Source: Candidatus Limimonas egerieequi | Lineage (GTDB): Bacteria > Bacillota > Clostridia > Oscillospirales > Acutalibacteraceae | NCBI GenBank assembly: GCA_018064455.1 | Contig: JAGHVH010000017.1 | Location: 1 to 64,000 of the forward strand | DNA length: 64,000 nt | Direction of reading: 5' to 3' | Shown here: positions 24,671 to 33,226 of the stretch, piece after piece | Layout: each line of letters begins with the position of its first letter | Numbering within the stretch: position 1 is the first letter of the stretch | Notes under the pieces: model-generated | Databases searched by the model: none | What the model was told of the DNA's origin: nothing | What the model saw: the letters and a program-made list of their open reading frames with translations, nothing else | Made by a program: the position numbers and the translations under genes

Positions 24671-25309
24671 CTATTTCTTCTTTGTTGCTCTCTTCTTCTT
24701 TGGAGCGGGCTTTTCTTCTTTTACTTCTAAATCTTCAGGCTCTTCTAATGCGACTGAAGTTTGGCCTGCAATTGCTTCTAAGTTGGCATAAATAAATGCT
24801 TGCGCATTTAGGTTATAAAAATTCTTTTTTATTGGGATACCATTGTATTCCCCATTTTTAGTTTCTATACCAATTACTTCACCAGCATGAGTAGCAATAC
24901 GTTCAAATCGACCAGATTCTTCTATAAATACTCTCTCTAAAAGACCTTCTCGCTCAAGCCATTCAGTTATCTTAAACGGAATTATTCGCTTTACATCCCG
25001 ATCCAACACCGCTTCAATCCTATTAGTAATTGTTGTTACGCCTACGGGCTCTTCAGATAACTTAATCTTACTTCGTTGCTCTTCGGTTATGGCAAACGGT
25101 CTCACTCTATTTTCATTCTTTTTCGATACAACTCCACCGTTCTTGATAACCTCTCCAAGTATAGAACTTGCATATGCAAATGCTCGACAAAGATACACAT
25201 TATTAAGGACCGTATCTTCTGGTAAATCATCACCATTTATTGGATCCTCTCCATTTGCAAGTTTATCAAGATAGAGTTTTGTAGTATGAATCCTCTCTAA
25301 ATCTGTCAT
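24671..25309 (-). CDS. Hypothetical protein with lysine-rich tail
   Basis: A 212-residue soluble protein without signal peptide or membrane segment. It contains a helical N-terminus ('L-Y-L-D-K-L-A-N-G-E-D-P-I-N-G-D'), a middle part with a winged-helix-like pattern ('K-I-T-E-W-L-E-R-E-G-L-L-E-R-V') and a tail of Glu/Pro/Lys ending 'P-K-K-K-R-A-T-K-K-K', which could contact nucleic acid. I do not recognise the family. It starts 11 bases after the stop of the Tad operon's last gene and may be part of that transcript. Confidence 0.65.
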   Translation of the reverse strand: MTDLERIHTTKLYLDKLANGEDPINGDDLPEDTVLNNVYLCRAFAYASSILGEVIKNGGVVSKKNENRVRPFAITEEQRSKIKLSEEPVGVTTITNRIEAVLDRDVKRIIPFKITEWLEREGLLERVFIEESGRFERIATHAGEVIGIETKNGEYNGIPIKKNFYNLNAQAFIYANLEAIAGQTSVALEEPEDLEVKEEKPAPKKKRATKKK

Positions 25310-25320
25310 TTTATATCCTC

Positions 25321-26631
25321 CTACTTTGACAAATAATAAAACGTTAATAGTGCATATCCAGCTTCATTTTGAACAAATGCCGTGCCTTCTTCTGAGACTG
25401 TTCCGATAAAACTAAATGATGGTTCGACAATCTGGTTGCCAGATATATCTATAAAGCCCCATTTGCCATCTTGTTTTATTGGTGCAAGACCTTGTGAAAA
25501 AGCTTTTGCTTCTTCATATTTTGGCTCCAATATAATCTTTCCATCATTTGGATTTACAAATCCATATTTATCACCTCGTTTAAATTCAATAGGTGAATCT
25601 TTCGCAGCAGGCAATCCAATCAAATCAGCCGAAAACTTCGTAACATTTTCTCCCAATGGATTACATAAAAAAGCGGTTCCATCTTTAATAAATACAGATA
25701 CACCAAAATGATTCGTATAACCATATTCATCTGCTACTACAGCTGTGTATTCAGTCTCTTTTATTACATTGAATTCAGTATCAATAATTTTGATTTTTCC
25801 TTCATCTTTTACAATCGCATTACCATCTGCAAAGTTATAAGCATTTTCATAATCAATACTATATTCATTAAACTCTCTATCGATATATCCAAACTTTCCG
25901 TTCTTTTTCACCACAGCAAAGCCCTTGCAAAAAGGTCCTAAAAATTCATATTCATTATCTGGTACTAATCTTCTTTTTCCATCCTTATCAACAAAGCACC
26001 ATTGACCATCATCAATTGCTGGGAACAGTTCTCCGTCGTCTGAAACTGGTCCCAAATATGTTGATTTTCCATGTGCGAATCGCTTGCCTTTCGAATTATA
26101 GGCAACTGCATTTTCGTTTTCTGCCAAAACCGCCAAGTGGAGCGTAGGTGGGGAACACACATCCCAATTTTTAGGAAATTTGACCTTAAAGTACATAAGA
26201 GAGTACTTGGATTTCATATCAAGAATCATATTCTTAACTTGTTTGCTTTGCTCCACTTTTGATAGCAAATCAATAGATTCTCGATATTTTCCTCCACTTT
26301 GCAAGCATTTTGCCTCAAAAATAGTGATTTCTTGATTTTTTGGATCCTTTTCCAAGATCTTTTTACATGATGCTACAGCGTCTTCGTATTTTTCGAGAGA
26401 AAAATACGTTTTTGCAAGCCCAAATAAAGCATTTTTATCATTTGGTTTCTTTAAGAGAGCCTTTTTATATTTTTCTTCCGCATCATCGAAAATCTTTTTA
26501 TCATAAGAAACTTGCGCATCTTTCATGAACCTCAAATATTCTGATTCTCCAGTTTTGTAGTCGCGAATCACATAAAACCAGGAAAAAGCGCAAAATATTA
26601 TTAAAACTACAATATAAATATATCTTTTCAA
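25321..26631 (-). CDS. Membrane-anchored TPR and WG-repeat protein
   Basis: A 436-residue protein: an N-terminal anchor (about 3-20), TPR repeats (about 35-135, including 'A-L-F-G-L-A-K-T-Y-F-S-L-E-K-Y-E-D-A'), then at least six WG repeats (about 175-430) such as 'G-K-W-G-F-I-D-I-S-G-N-Q-I' and 'G-K-F-G-Y-I-D'. WG repeats form a beta structure that binds proteins; most of the protein should face outside. It starts at TTG (26631) with GGAGG seven bases upstream, overlapping the prepilin peptidase stop as TTGA. The coupling places it in the Tad operon, an unusual component; an assembly or adhesion role is inferred. Confidence 0.8.
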   Translation of the reverse strand: MKRYIYIVVLIIFCAFSWFYVIRDYKTGESEYLRFMKDAQVSYDKKIFDDAEEKYKKALLKKPNDKNALFGLAKTYFSLEKYEDAVASCKKILEKDPKNQEITIFEAKCLQSGGKYRESIDLLSKVEQSKQVKNMILDMKSKYSLMYFKVKFPKNWDVCSPPTLHLAVLAENENAVAYNSKGKRFAHGKSTYLGPVSDDGELFPAIDDGQWCFVDKDGKRRLVPDNEYEFLGPFCKGFAVVKKNGKFGYIDREFNEYSIDYENAYNFADGNAIVKDEGKIKIIDTEFNVIKETEYTAVVADEYGYTNHFGVSVFIKDGTAFLCNPLGENVTKFSADLIGLPAAKDSPIEFKRGDKYGFVNPNDGKIILEPKYEEAKAFSQGLAPIKQDGKWGFIDISGNQIVEPSFSFIGTVSEEGTAFVQNEAGYALLTFYYLSK

Positions 26632-27056
26632 AAAAGTGCCTCCGTCAACGTAGCTACGAGTATTCCAGCAAATACAAAAGGAACAAATGGGAACTGTGAT
26701 TTAAGCTTTGCCTTCTTTGTAGCCAATAGAATTAAAGAAAACAGTATTGAGCATAGACAAATGTAAAGCAATCCTCTCAAAAACAGTTCAGTTTCAAGAT
26801 AAAAAGCAATAGAAATCAAAAGTTTTACATCGCCCGCTCCAATCCCTTCCTTTGAAACAAGAAAGCAAAAGCCAAAAATTGCGAATGCAATCAAACTTGC
26901 AACCACACTTTTAATTGCCGCATCCTTATTTCTTGACAATACCAAAACTATTACTTTGGCTACGACTATTAAAAACGGATACAAGTTTCTAATTTGTCTC
27001 TCCCTTATATCCTCTATTAATGGTGGTATTAGTAATGCTATTAAAAGATAAATCAT
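26628..27056 (-). CDS. Prepilin peptidase, CpaA/TadV type (A24)
   Basis: A 142-residue membrane aspartic protease. The two catalytic aspartates are in E-D-I-R-E-R-Q-I-R-N (D16) and G-A-G-D-V-K-L-L (D76), matching the GxGD family. It lacks the N-methyltransferase half, as is normal for Tad-type enzymes. It should cut the leader of the Flp prepilin and the TadE-like pseudopilins. The start overlaps the upstream TadE-like gene by ATGA, and its stop overlaps the next start by TTGA. Confidence 0.88.
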   Translation of the reverse strand: MIYLLIALLIPPLIEDIRERQIRNLYPFLIVVAKVIVLVLSRNKDAAIKSVVASLIAFAIFGFCFLVSKEGIGAGDVKLLISIAFYLETELFLRGLLYICLCSILFSLILLATKKAKLKSQFPFVPFVFAGILVATLTEALF

Positions 27057-28081
27057 AAGGCTTCCTCGCTATAAACAATTTTGATTTCCACTTTGTCTTT
27101 TTCACTAGCAGCCTTACACAAACTTTTTAAATCTGAATTCAAAGTCTTGCTCTCTTGAACTTCTTTTGGCACCACCAAAATAAGTTCTTTATAATTAACC
27201 GTTAACTTCTCTTCGGCTCCACTCTCCATTATGATTTTTCCGTCACAAGATTTTATATCCTTTTTGAGTGCCCTAATATATTCATCCAGTTGATCCAGTA
27301 CTTCTTCATCATTTAACTTATATGAATTGGGATCATTTGGATTTTTTGATGCTTTCGAATAAGTATCATTAAAAATATTCAAAGAATATATTTCTACAAC
27401 TTTGCCAACATCGTCAAAATAAAGGTCTATTCCTTGACCAGGCTTTACCCCATTTTCTTTGTACAAAGCTTTTTGCTCTAAAACAAAGAACTGGCCTCTA
27501 GCAAAATTTGTATCATTCCAAATAGAATCTTTGTTTCCCGTTGGAACAGAAGATAATGTTTCGGAATAGTATGGCAACCATGCCATAGTTTGAGATTTTT
27601 GTTTGATTTGCAATTTCTTATCTACAAAGCCAAATATATCAACTTGTATCATATAGTTTGCTTCCAACTTTATCGTTCTACCATCGCCCAATATGCTAGT
27701 GCCTTCTAAATCTATTCCTTCTATGCCATCTACCACTTGCCTAAGCTTTCTGTCATCTAATAAATCCTTTATCATGATATCGCAAGCTTTTGCACCAAGT
27801 GTATTACTAAGGAGTTCTCTTTTGACATCCTGCAAAATAGTCTTTAAGGTGGTAGTTTCCTCAGACGAAACCTCCACTTCATCACCAACAAGATACGAAT
27901 ACTCGGAAAGCTCCATCGCCACTTGATCCAAAGCGTTTTGCACTTCCATCTCTGTCTGGACTACAGTCATCATTGAAAGCAACATCATTATTAAAACTGT
28001 AAAAATCACTATAGTAAATGCACCTTCAACCGTATATAGACCTTCACTACTCGCAAATGCTCTTTGAATCATAGATTTCAT
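27053..28081 (-). CDS. TadE-like pilus-assembly protein, 342 residues
   Basis: The N-terminus 'S-S-E-G-L-Y-T-V-E-G-A-F-T-I-V-I-F' is a class III prepilin-like signal followed by a long hydrophobic segment, as in TadE/TadF minor pilins. A large extracytoplasmic part of about 300 residues follows, much longer than TadE itself. Cleavage by the adjacent prepilin peptidase is likely. GAGGAG stands seven bases before the ATG at 28081, inside the end of the upstream lipoprotein gene (35-base overlap). Confidence 0.75.
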   Translation of the reverse strand: MKSMIQRAFASSEGLYTVEGAFTIVIFTVLIMMLLSMMTVVQTEMEVQNALDQVAMELSEYSYLVGDEVEVSSEETTTLKTILQDVKRELLSNTLGAKACDIMIKDLLDDRKLRQVVDGIEGIDLEGTSILGDGRTIKLEANYMIQVDIFGFVDKKLQIKQKSQTMAWLPYYSETLSSVPTGNKDSIWNDTNFARGQFFVLEQKALYKENGVKPGQGIDLYFDDVGKVVEIYSLNIFNDTYSKASKNPNDPNSYKLNDEEVLDQLDEYIRALKKDIKSCDGKIIMESGAEEKLTVNYKELILVVPKEVQESKTLNSDLKSLCKAASEKDKVEIKIVYSEEAL

Positions 28082-28583
28082 TTGCTATCTCCTCAACAAC
28101 TGCCTTATCATCCTCATTATCACAGAGGCAAAAAATATATGCGCTCGGTTCCATCATAAAGTATCCACTGAAATACAAGTCCGTGTTTAATCGATCATTT
28201 TTCAAAACTCCAGCTACATATTCACTATTTTCCTCATTATCAACGCTATACTCGAATCGAATTCTGTTTCTATAAAAATCAGTTCCTCTAAAAAGCTCTA
28301 AATTTTTCGCAATGTCATCCTCTGCATCACAATCCTCACCGATTAAAATACAAATGCCTGGATATTGTTGACTATCACAAAATTTAGTCGTATTTCCACA
28401 TCCTACAAAGCCTTTTGGAAGTGCCACCTCAATTGACTTAAGGTGGCACTTATTTGACTGCACATCACTGGAATATTCATTGAAATTTGGGGATTGTGAG
28501 GAGCAACCAAAGAGCATTGCTAAAATAGTAAATAGGAGCAGGAAAAGAAATGGTTTGTGATTGGGTTTCCTAAAAACACTAAT
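28047..28583 (-). CDS. Tad-operon lipoprotein with apparent ATT start
   Basis: A 178-residue protein if begun at ATT (28583). A start at the first ATG (28517) would leave only M-L-F-G-C, destroying the signal peptide. From the ATT the N-terminus reads MSVFRKPNHKPFLFLLLFTI followed by L-A-M-L-F-G-C, a complete basic, hydrophobic and lipobox signal. AGGAGG (28593-28598) is nine bases upstream, and the ATT overlaps the TAG stop of the preceding gene. No ATG, GTG or TTG exists in frame between that site and 28517. The mature part is cysteine-containing and acidic, of unknown fold. Its position in the Tad operon suggests a pilus-assembly lipoprotein. Confidence 0.78.
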   Translation of the reverse strand: MSVFRKPNHKPFLFLLLFTILAMLFGCSSQSPNFNEYSSDVQSNKCHLKSIEVALPKGFVGCGNTTKFCDSQQYPGICILIGEDCDAEDDIAKNLELFRGTDFYRNRIRFEYSVDNEENSEYVAGVLKNDRLNTDLYFSGYFMMEPSAYIFCLCDNEDDKAVVEEIANEIYDSKSICE

Positions 28584-30987
28584 AGCAATACGCCTCCTCA
28601 GTTTTTATCAAACGATTACCTATTCCAGTTGATGTGCAAAGTCTAACCCCTGTATAACACTTTGTAATGTTAAAACTCTTTGATCTTGAGCTGCAATCTA
28701 TCTGCATTACTACAGCGCAACGTTTTAACATATTAGACTTTGATTCTTTGGACGATAAACCTATTAAAGAAAAGACCTTAACGTAATCTTTGTACGTCAT
28801 TCCCATACCAGAAAAAGTTGAAATTGAATTGTCTCCTGTTTCACCAACATATTTCGATATAGATTTTGAATACTCTTCTATCACAGAAATTGTCTCTTCC
28901 TTTGCTTTATCAGAAGCAGAATTTATGGTTTGAGACAATTTATCCTCTGCGCTTTTAGTTATAGCATTCACTGTTTCTTCTACTTTACTAAACAAAGTTG
29001 AGTAAGCAGCACTTATGGCATTTGATATTTCATTTGATGCGACTTGCGCCAAAGATTTATCACTAGTAAACACATTAGGCAAATTAGAATAAACCTTATC
29101 AACCAAACTCGGAACACAGTGCTTAATAAACAATTCCTTTGCTGTCTTAACACCACTTGAATTACTGTTTACTGAATTTACTGCATTCAAAATAGTCGCT
29201 TCTATATCTTGCTTTGTGCAATGCATATTAACACCAGAAGTTAGCGATGTTATAGCTTTTTCTACAGGAGTAACTACCATACTAGTTATACTTTCGACTG
29301 CGCCTTGGCCAGTCTGGTTCATATAACTAAGGGTTGCATCTCTTACATCTTCCGTCTTATCAATAGATGCTTTTTCTATCATTTCAAAAACATCATCTAT
29401 TTTCTTAGAAGCATAATTTGAGACTCCTCCAGCAAGTGTAGTTGGTAAACTTGAAAGACTAAGTGCCCATGTTGAAGCTGTTTTATATATAGGTACGGTT
29501 TCACCCTTACAAAGGGAAGCTGTGTCTAGCACAGATTCTGCCATAGCCCAAGAAACCAAAATTGCATTTTGCGCAACCGGTATTCCTATACCGCTCCAAC
29601 CTGCTATTGCGGATGCAACCGCCAAGGCGCTCTGCCGCATGCTAGCATTTGTATAAACATATATGGAGTTCATTATGAGTCGAATGGCGAAAATCAAATC
29701 TATGCATGCGGCAACATTGGCACTAATACTGTTTTTGCCAAACAATATATACTCCGCCTCTCCCTTTAAAATAGGGCGAGAACCAAATTGTGATCTCATT
29801 AAATTTTCATCATATTCATTTGTAGTAAGGCATCCAAACATATTTGCAATGTATTCCATTTCAAAAGCATTTTGAGCACTATCTTTTAACTTAGACACAC
29901 CTTTTAATCCAATACTCTGTGTCTCATCGCTGCAAATTTTAGAATAAATTGCATTTGAAATTAATGACGTAATTTCAGCAGAGGATGCTGAACTAGAAAA
30001 TGTTGTTATGTCTGTACTTGCAACTTGATCCATTGCTGATTTTTGAGTTGAAGCATCTTCTGAAGATATGCTCGAATTGCCATACATAGAAGTGAGATAA
30101 ATGTAAAAATCACTATTGCTATACGTAAGGTTAGGCAATGATGCATCCTGCTTTTCTTCTTTTGAAAGTTTCTCATATGTCTTTAATGCTTCAACGTCAC
30201 TATTAATTGCTTTTGAAAAAGCATCAATTGCCACACTATCAAGAGAGCCAGCCGAATTTGCGTATTCTCCTTCTAATAATTGCTTTACCTCGCCGTCATC
30301 CAAAGAGGATATTGACCCGCTCCAAGTTTTTGCCTTTTCATTGCTGTTTGACAGCTCCGATTTTAAAGACGGTAGCATTTTACTTACATTATTTAGCGCT
30401 ACAATTACATCGCTATTCTCATCAAGACGTGTAATCGCATCAAGCGCTTTATAAATTTCTTCAAGTTTAGTCTCAGCATTTGAAACCGATTTATAATAGC
30501 TTTTGCTACTATCAAGAACAGTTGAAACTTTATCCGCCTGAGTGAAAGCCATTACCTTTTGAGAAACGCCACGTGTCCAATTATATGGAGCGCGATATTT
30601 CATAAAATCGCGAATATACTTTTCTAAAACCTCAGGTTTATATATGGCACTGTCAGCATCATATTTTGATTCAAAAAGTTCTGTTCTTGTATTGATGGTA
30701 TTCTCCGCAACGTTATCTACCATATTGCTATAAAAAGAAACTAAGTTTGATGTTAATTCCTTTTCTGATTTTGACATTACAAAAATTCCATAGAGTTCCT
30801 TAAATGTTTTGTCGTAATCGGCAAGAGCTGCATTTGATGTAAGCTCTAATGCGCCTCCAATTTTTGCCTTTGCTGCAGAATATCGAGCCGAGTCAATTGC
30901 AAGATACGCACAGGTATATATTGGCATCAACACTAAAATTAGGAAGATAGCTATAGATCCTTTTGTCTTCTCAAAAAAATGCATCAT
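28579..30987 (-). CDS. Large TadG/DUF5702-like Tad pilus protein
   Basis: An 802-residue protein. The N-terminus 'K-T-K-G-S-I-A-I-F-L-I-L-V-L-M-P-I-Y' is a membrane anchor of the TadG type, followed by 'A-I-D-S-A-R-Y-S-A-A-K', as in DUF5702 proteins found in clostridial Tad loci. The rest is mostly helical and extracytoplasmic, with serine-rich coiled regions and a hydrophobic stretch near residues 430-500. It probably acts in the pilus-assembly machine. It overlaps the upstream TadE gene by 17 bases, and its stop overlaps the ATT start of the lipoprotein gene. Confidence 0.78.
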   Translation of the reverse strand: MMHFFEKTKGSIAIFLILVLMPIYTCAYLAIDSARYSAAKAKIGGALELTSNAALADYDKTFKELYGIFVMSKSEKELTSNLVSFYSNMVDNVAENTINTRTELFESKYDADSAIYKPEVLEKYIRDFMKYRAPYNWTRGVSQKVMAFTQADKVSTVLDSSKSYYKSVSNAETKLEEIYKALDAITRLDENSDVIVALNNVSKMLPSLKSELSNSNEKAKTWSGSISSLDDGEVKQLLEGEYANSAGSLDSVAIDAFSKAINSDVEALKTYEKLSKEEKQDASLPNLTYSNSDFYIYLTSMYGNSSISSEDASTQKSAMDQVASTDITTFSSSASSAEITSLISNAIYSKICSDETQSIGLKGVSKLKDSAQNAFEMEYIANMFGCLTTNEYDENLMRSQFGSRPILKGEAEYILFGKNSISANVAACIDLIFAIRLIMNSIYVYTNASMRQSALAVASAIAGWSGIGIPVAQNAILVSWAMAESVLDTASLCKGETVPIYKTASTWALSLSSLPTTLAGGVSNYASKKIDDVFEMIEKASIDKTEDVRDATLSYMNQTGQGAVESITSMVVTPVEKAITSLTSGVNMHCTKQDIEATILNAVNSVNSNSSGVKTAKELFIKHCVPSLVDKVYSNLPNVFTSDKSLAQVASNEISNAISAAYSTLFSKVEETVNAITKSAEDKLSQTINSASDKAKEETISVIEEYSKSISKYVGETGDNSISTFSGMGMTYKDYVKVFSLIGLSSKESKSNMLKRCAVVMQIDCSSRSKSFNITKCYTGVRLCTSTGIGNRLIKTEEAYCY

Positions 30988-31462
30988 ATATGCCTTTCAA
31001 TTTCTCAAAATCTTTTTCTATGGTATGTCCAAAATCTACAACACAAGCAAATTCATGAGGCTTATATGCCACTTTGCTAAGACTGACTGTAAAAATATGT
31101 TTCCCAAAATACGAAGCCTCAATATAAACATTCGCAATTGGCTGATGTAATTTACCAGTCACAGTACAACTCGATTCAAACTTTAGTCCTGGTAAAACAC
31201 TGCAATTTTCAAGACTTGTAACAAGATTGTCAGATATTCTTTTTAGCGATTCATCCTCAATATAATCACCTAGCAATTGCCAATAAAGTCCGTCGCTTCC
31301 GACGTTTTTACAAAGTTCATTTATAGATATTCGTGCCAAATTATGCGCGTGGCCATAAAAGAACATAGCAAATGCAAGATATACAAGTGCTAATACAATC
31401 ACCATTGCTATTGGCAAAACAAAAGACATCTCAACTACTTGAGCCGAACCTTTACTTTTCAT
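30971..31462 (-). CDS. TadE-family minor pilin
   Basis: A 163-residue protein beginning MKSKGSAQVVEMSFVLPIAM. The G-S-A-Q-V-V-E-M-S segment followed by a hydrophobic helix is the TadE prepilin-like signal with the conserved glutamate. A GTG (31465) lies one codon upstream, but the ATG at 31462 overlaps the Flp stop as TGATG, so it is chosen. TadE proteins are needed for Flp pilus assembly and are processed by the prepilin peptidase encoded downstream. Confidence 0.83.
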   Translation of the reverse strand: MKSKGSAQVVEMSFVLPIAMVIVLALVYLAFAMFFYGHAHNLARISINELCKNVGSDGLYWQLLGDYIEDESLKRISDNLVTSLENCSVLPGLKFESSCTVTGKLHQPIANVYIEASYFGKHIFTVSLSKVAYKPHEFACVVDFGHTIEKDFEKLKGIYDAFF

Positions 31463-31632
31463 CACACGCCCATTGCTTCTCTTATCTTGTCAAACATTGC
31501 TGTTACAATTTCTGTCATCTCATTTTGAAAAATTGCAACAAGTGCAATTACTACAATAATTATCAAAACCATCGAAATTATGTTAATTTCACCTCTGCGC
31601 TTTGACATTAAAAGTCCAAATACTTTACTCAT
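31462..31632 (-). CDS. Flp1-like pilin subunit, 56 residues
   Basis: A short gene encoding MSKVFGLLMSKRRGEINIIS onward, ending 'M-F-D-K-I-R-E-A-M-G-V'. A basic leader, G-E-I-N-I-I motif and a single hydrophobic helix (about 19-35) are the plan of Flp-type pilins, which are cut after the glycine and packed by the hydrophobic helix. AGGAGG lies seven bases before the ATG at 31632. It sits between tadC and tadE, the expected place. It is probably the major subunit of the pilus made by this locus. Confidence 0.82.
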   Translation of the reverse strand: MSKVFGLLMSKRRGEINIISMVLIIIVVIALVAIFQNEMTEIVTAMFDKIREAMGV

Positions 31633-31643
31633 ACTGTTCCCTC

Positions 31644-32492
31644 CTAAAACAAATTATTAAATGCTGGCACAATAACCATTATTAAAACTCCAATAAACAT
31701 AATCATTATTGGAATAAGTAACTTCTGTTCAGCCGCTGCACCCGCAAGCCTTGCTCGCGTCTTACGCTCATCCCAAGCTTTTTCTGCCATATCTTGCAAA
31801 AGTCCAGAAAATTCTGGCCCACCCTTTACCATGTTCTGAAGGTACAGGGATACAAATTTTCTAACCTCTTTACAACCGCAGCGAAAGCCAAAATCCTCAA
31901 GTGCTAATTCTATTGGTTTTCCATTATCCATCTCTGATTTTGCTTTTCGCATTTCGTCATATATTATTCCTTCATTTGACTTCGATACTCGATCAAATGC
32001 TTCGGTTGCAGTTATACCTGCATTTACAAGAAGCGACATTTTTGATAGTACAGTCGCAAATTCTCGAAGTATCATAGTATGTCTTTTTTTCAAAAAGCCA
32101 TCGAGCCATATGTCAAAATATACCGCCAAAAATACTATCAAAACCGAGATAAGCAAGACCGCCACTTTGTTCTCTGTCATTGCGAAAATCATAAGTAAGA
32201 CAGGCAAAAACAATGCTGTATACGTATAAGGCGCAACAGCGGCGCTCTTCGATATCTTGCCCGCAGTTGACCTATCATATATTTCTTCTAACTTTCTTGT
32301 TCGTTTTCCGCTTACTTTAAAATGAAAAACCTTGATTATATTTTCACCAACAAAAAACAGGTCCTCCATTAGAAATATTTTCAGTCCGGTTTTATCATAT
32401 ACATCTGACCTTGATTTAATGAAAATGCAAACATCAAAACAAGCAAGTATGCTAGCAAATATCAATATGACAAATTTTAAAACCACGCTCAT
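31644..32492 (-). CDS. tadC: Tad secretion inner-membrane protein TadC
   Basis: A 282-residue type II secretion F-domain protein with three or four membrane helices. The cytoplasmic loop contains 'E-F-A-T-V-L-S-K-M-S-L-L-V-N-A-G-I' and 'E-L-A-L-E-D-F-G-F-R-C-G', typical of TadC. It forms the membrane platform with TadB for the TadA motor. GAGG precedes the ATG at 32492. It lies two bases after the tadB stop. Confidence 0.87.
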   Translation of the reverse strand: MSVVLKFVILIFASILACFDVCIFIKSRSDVYDKTGLKIFLMEDLFFVGENIIKVFHFKVSGKRTRKLEEIYDRSTAGKISKSAAVAPYTYTALFLPVLLMIFAMTENKVAVLLISVLIVFLAVYFDIWLDGFLKKRHTMILREFATVLSKMSLLVNAGITATEAFDRVSKSNEGIIYDEMRKAKSEMDNGKPIELALEDFGFRCGCKEVRKFVSLYLQNMVKGGPEFSGLLQDMAEKAWDERKTRARLAGAAAEQKLLIPIMIMFIGVLIMVIVPAFNNLF

Positions 32493-32494
32493 CG

Positions 32495-33226
32495 CTATAC
32501 CTCAATTTTTACGAACTTAAGGCCTAGAATATAAGCTCCAACAAAAATTACTACTGCAATCGTATTTGCCAAAAACGATGATTTGCCAACCAAACTGTCC
32601 CCAAGAACTCTCAAGGCACCAGTTATTGCAATAGGCATAGTTGCCATTATATTCAACTCATTCTTTGGAGCAGCAAGACAAGTTTTAATCTCATTTTCTA
32701 TGTTTATTTTATCGACAATAGTAAGTTTGGTATCATTAACCGTTTTCCTCAAATTGCCTCCGGCAACATTACAGATTCCATATACATCAGCAAAAATCGC
32801 TACATCTTCGCTTTGCGTACGTACTTGCATGGATTTTAATAATTCATCGATTCCTCTTCCGCTTTTAAGACCGTTTGCAATTCTCTGCCCTTCAACACAA
32901 ATGGGGGAATCACTTAGATAAAGTCCTTGCATATCCTCATTTGCAAGCAAAAATGCTTCATAAGTATTTTTGCCACATGAAAGGGAGCTGCTAATAGCAT
33001 CAAGGTAATCACAAAACTCTAAAGTGAACTCTTTTCGTCTTTTTTCAATCAAAATATTTACATATACTTTTGACATCACGACACCTGCAACAAAAGCAAA
33101 AATAATATTTATTGCAAAGATTCCATATATTACCGTTGCAGCAAAATATCCAAGTGCGAATCCAATCAAAAAACCTGTTCCATATTCTGCTAATCCATAA
33201 CGTTTCCCACAATATACCCTATTCAT
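32495..33226 (-). CDS. tadB: Tad secretion inner-membrane protein TadB
   Basis: A 243-residue T2SF-domain membrane protein. The core 'L-D-A-I-S-S-S-L-S-C-G-K-N-T-Y-E-A-F' and 'V-Y-G-I-C-N-V-A-G-G-N-L-R-K-T' match TadB. The start at 33226 overlaps the tadA stop by eight bases (ATGAATAG); longer in-frame starts reach deep into tadA without binding sites. It is shorter than many TadB proteins (about 300), lacking part of the N-terminal region. Confidence 0.86.
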   Translation of the reverse strand: MNRVYCGKRYGLAEYGTGFLIGFALGYFAATVIYGIFAINIIFAFVAGVVMSKVYVNILIEKRRKEFTLEFCDYLDAISSSLSCGKNTYEAFLLANEDMQGLYLSDSPICVEGQRIANGLKSGRGIDELLKSMQVRTQSEDVAIFADVYGICNVAGGNLRKTVNDTKLTIVDKINIENEIKTCLAAPKNELNIMATMPIAITGALRVLGDSLVGKSSFLANTIAVVIFVGAYILGLKFVKIEV

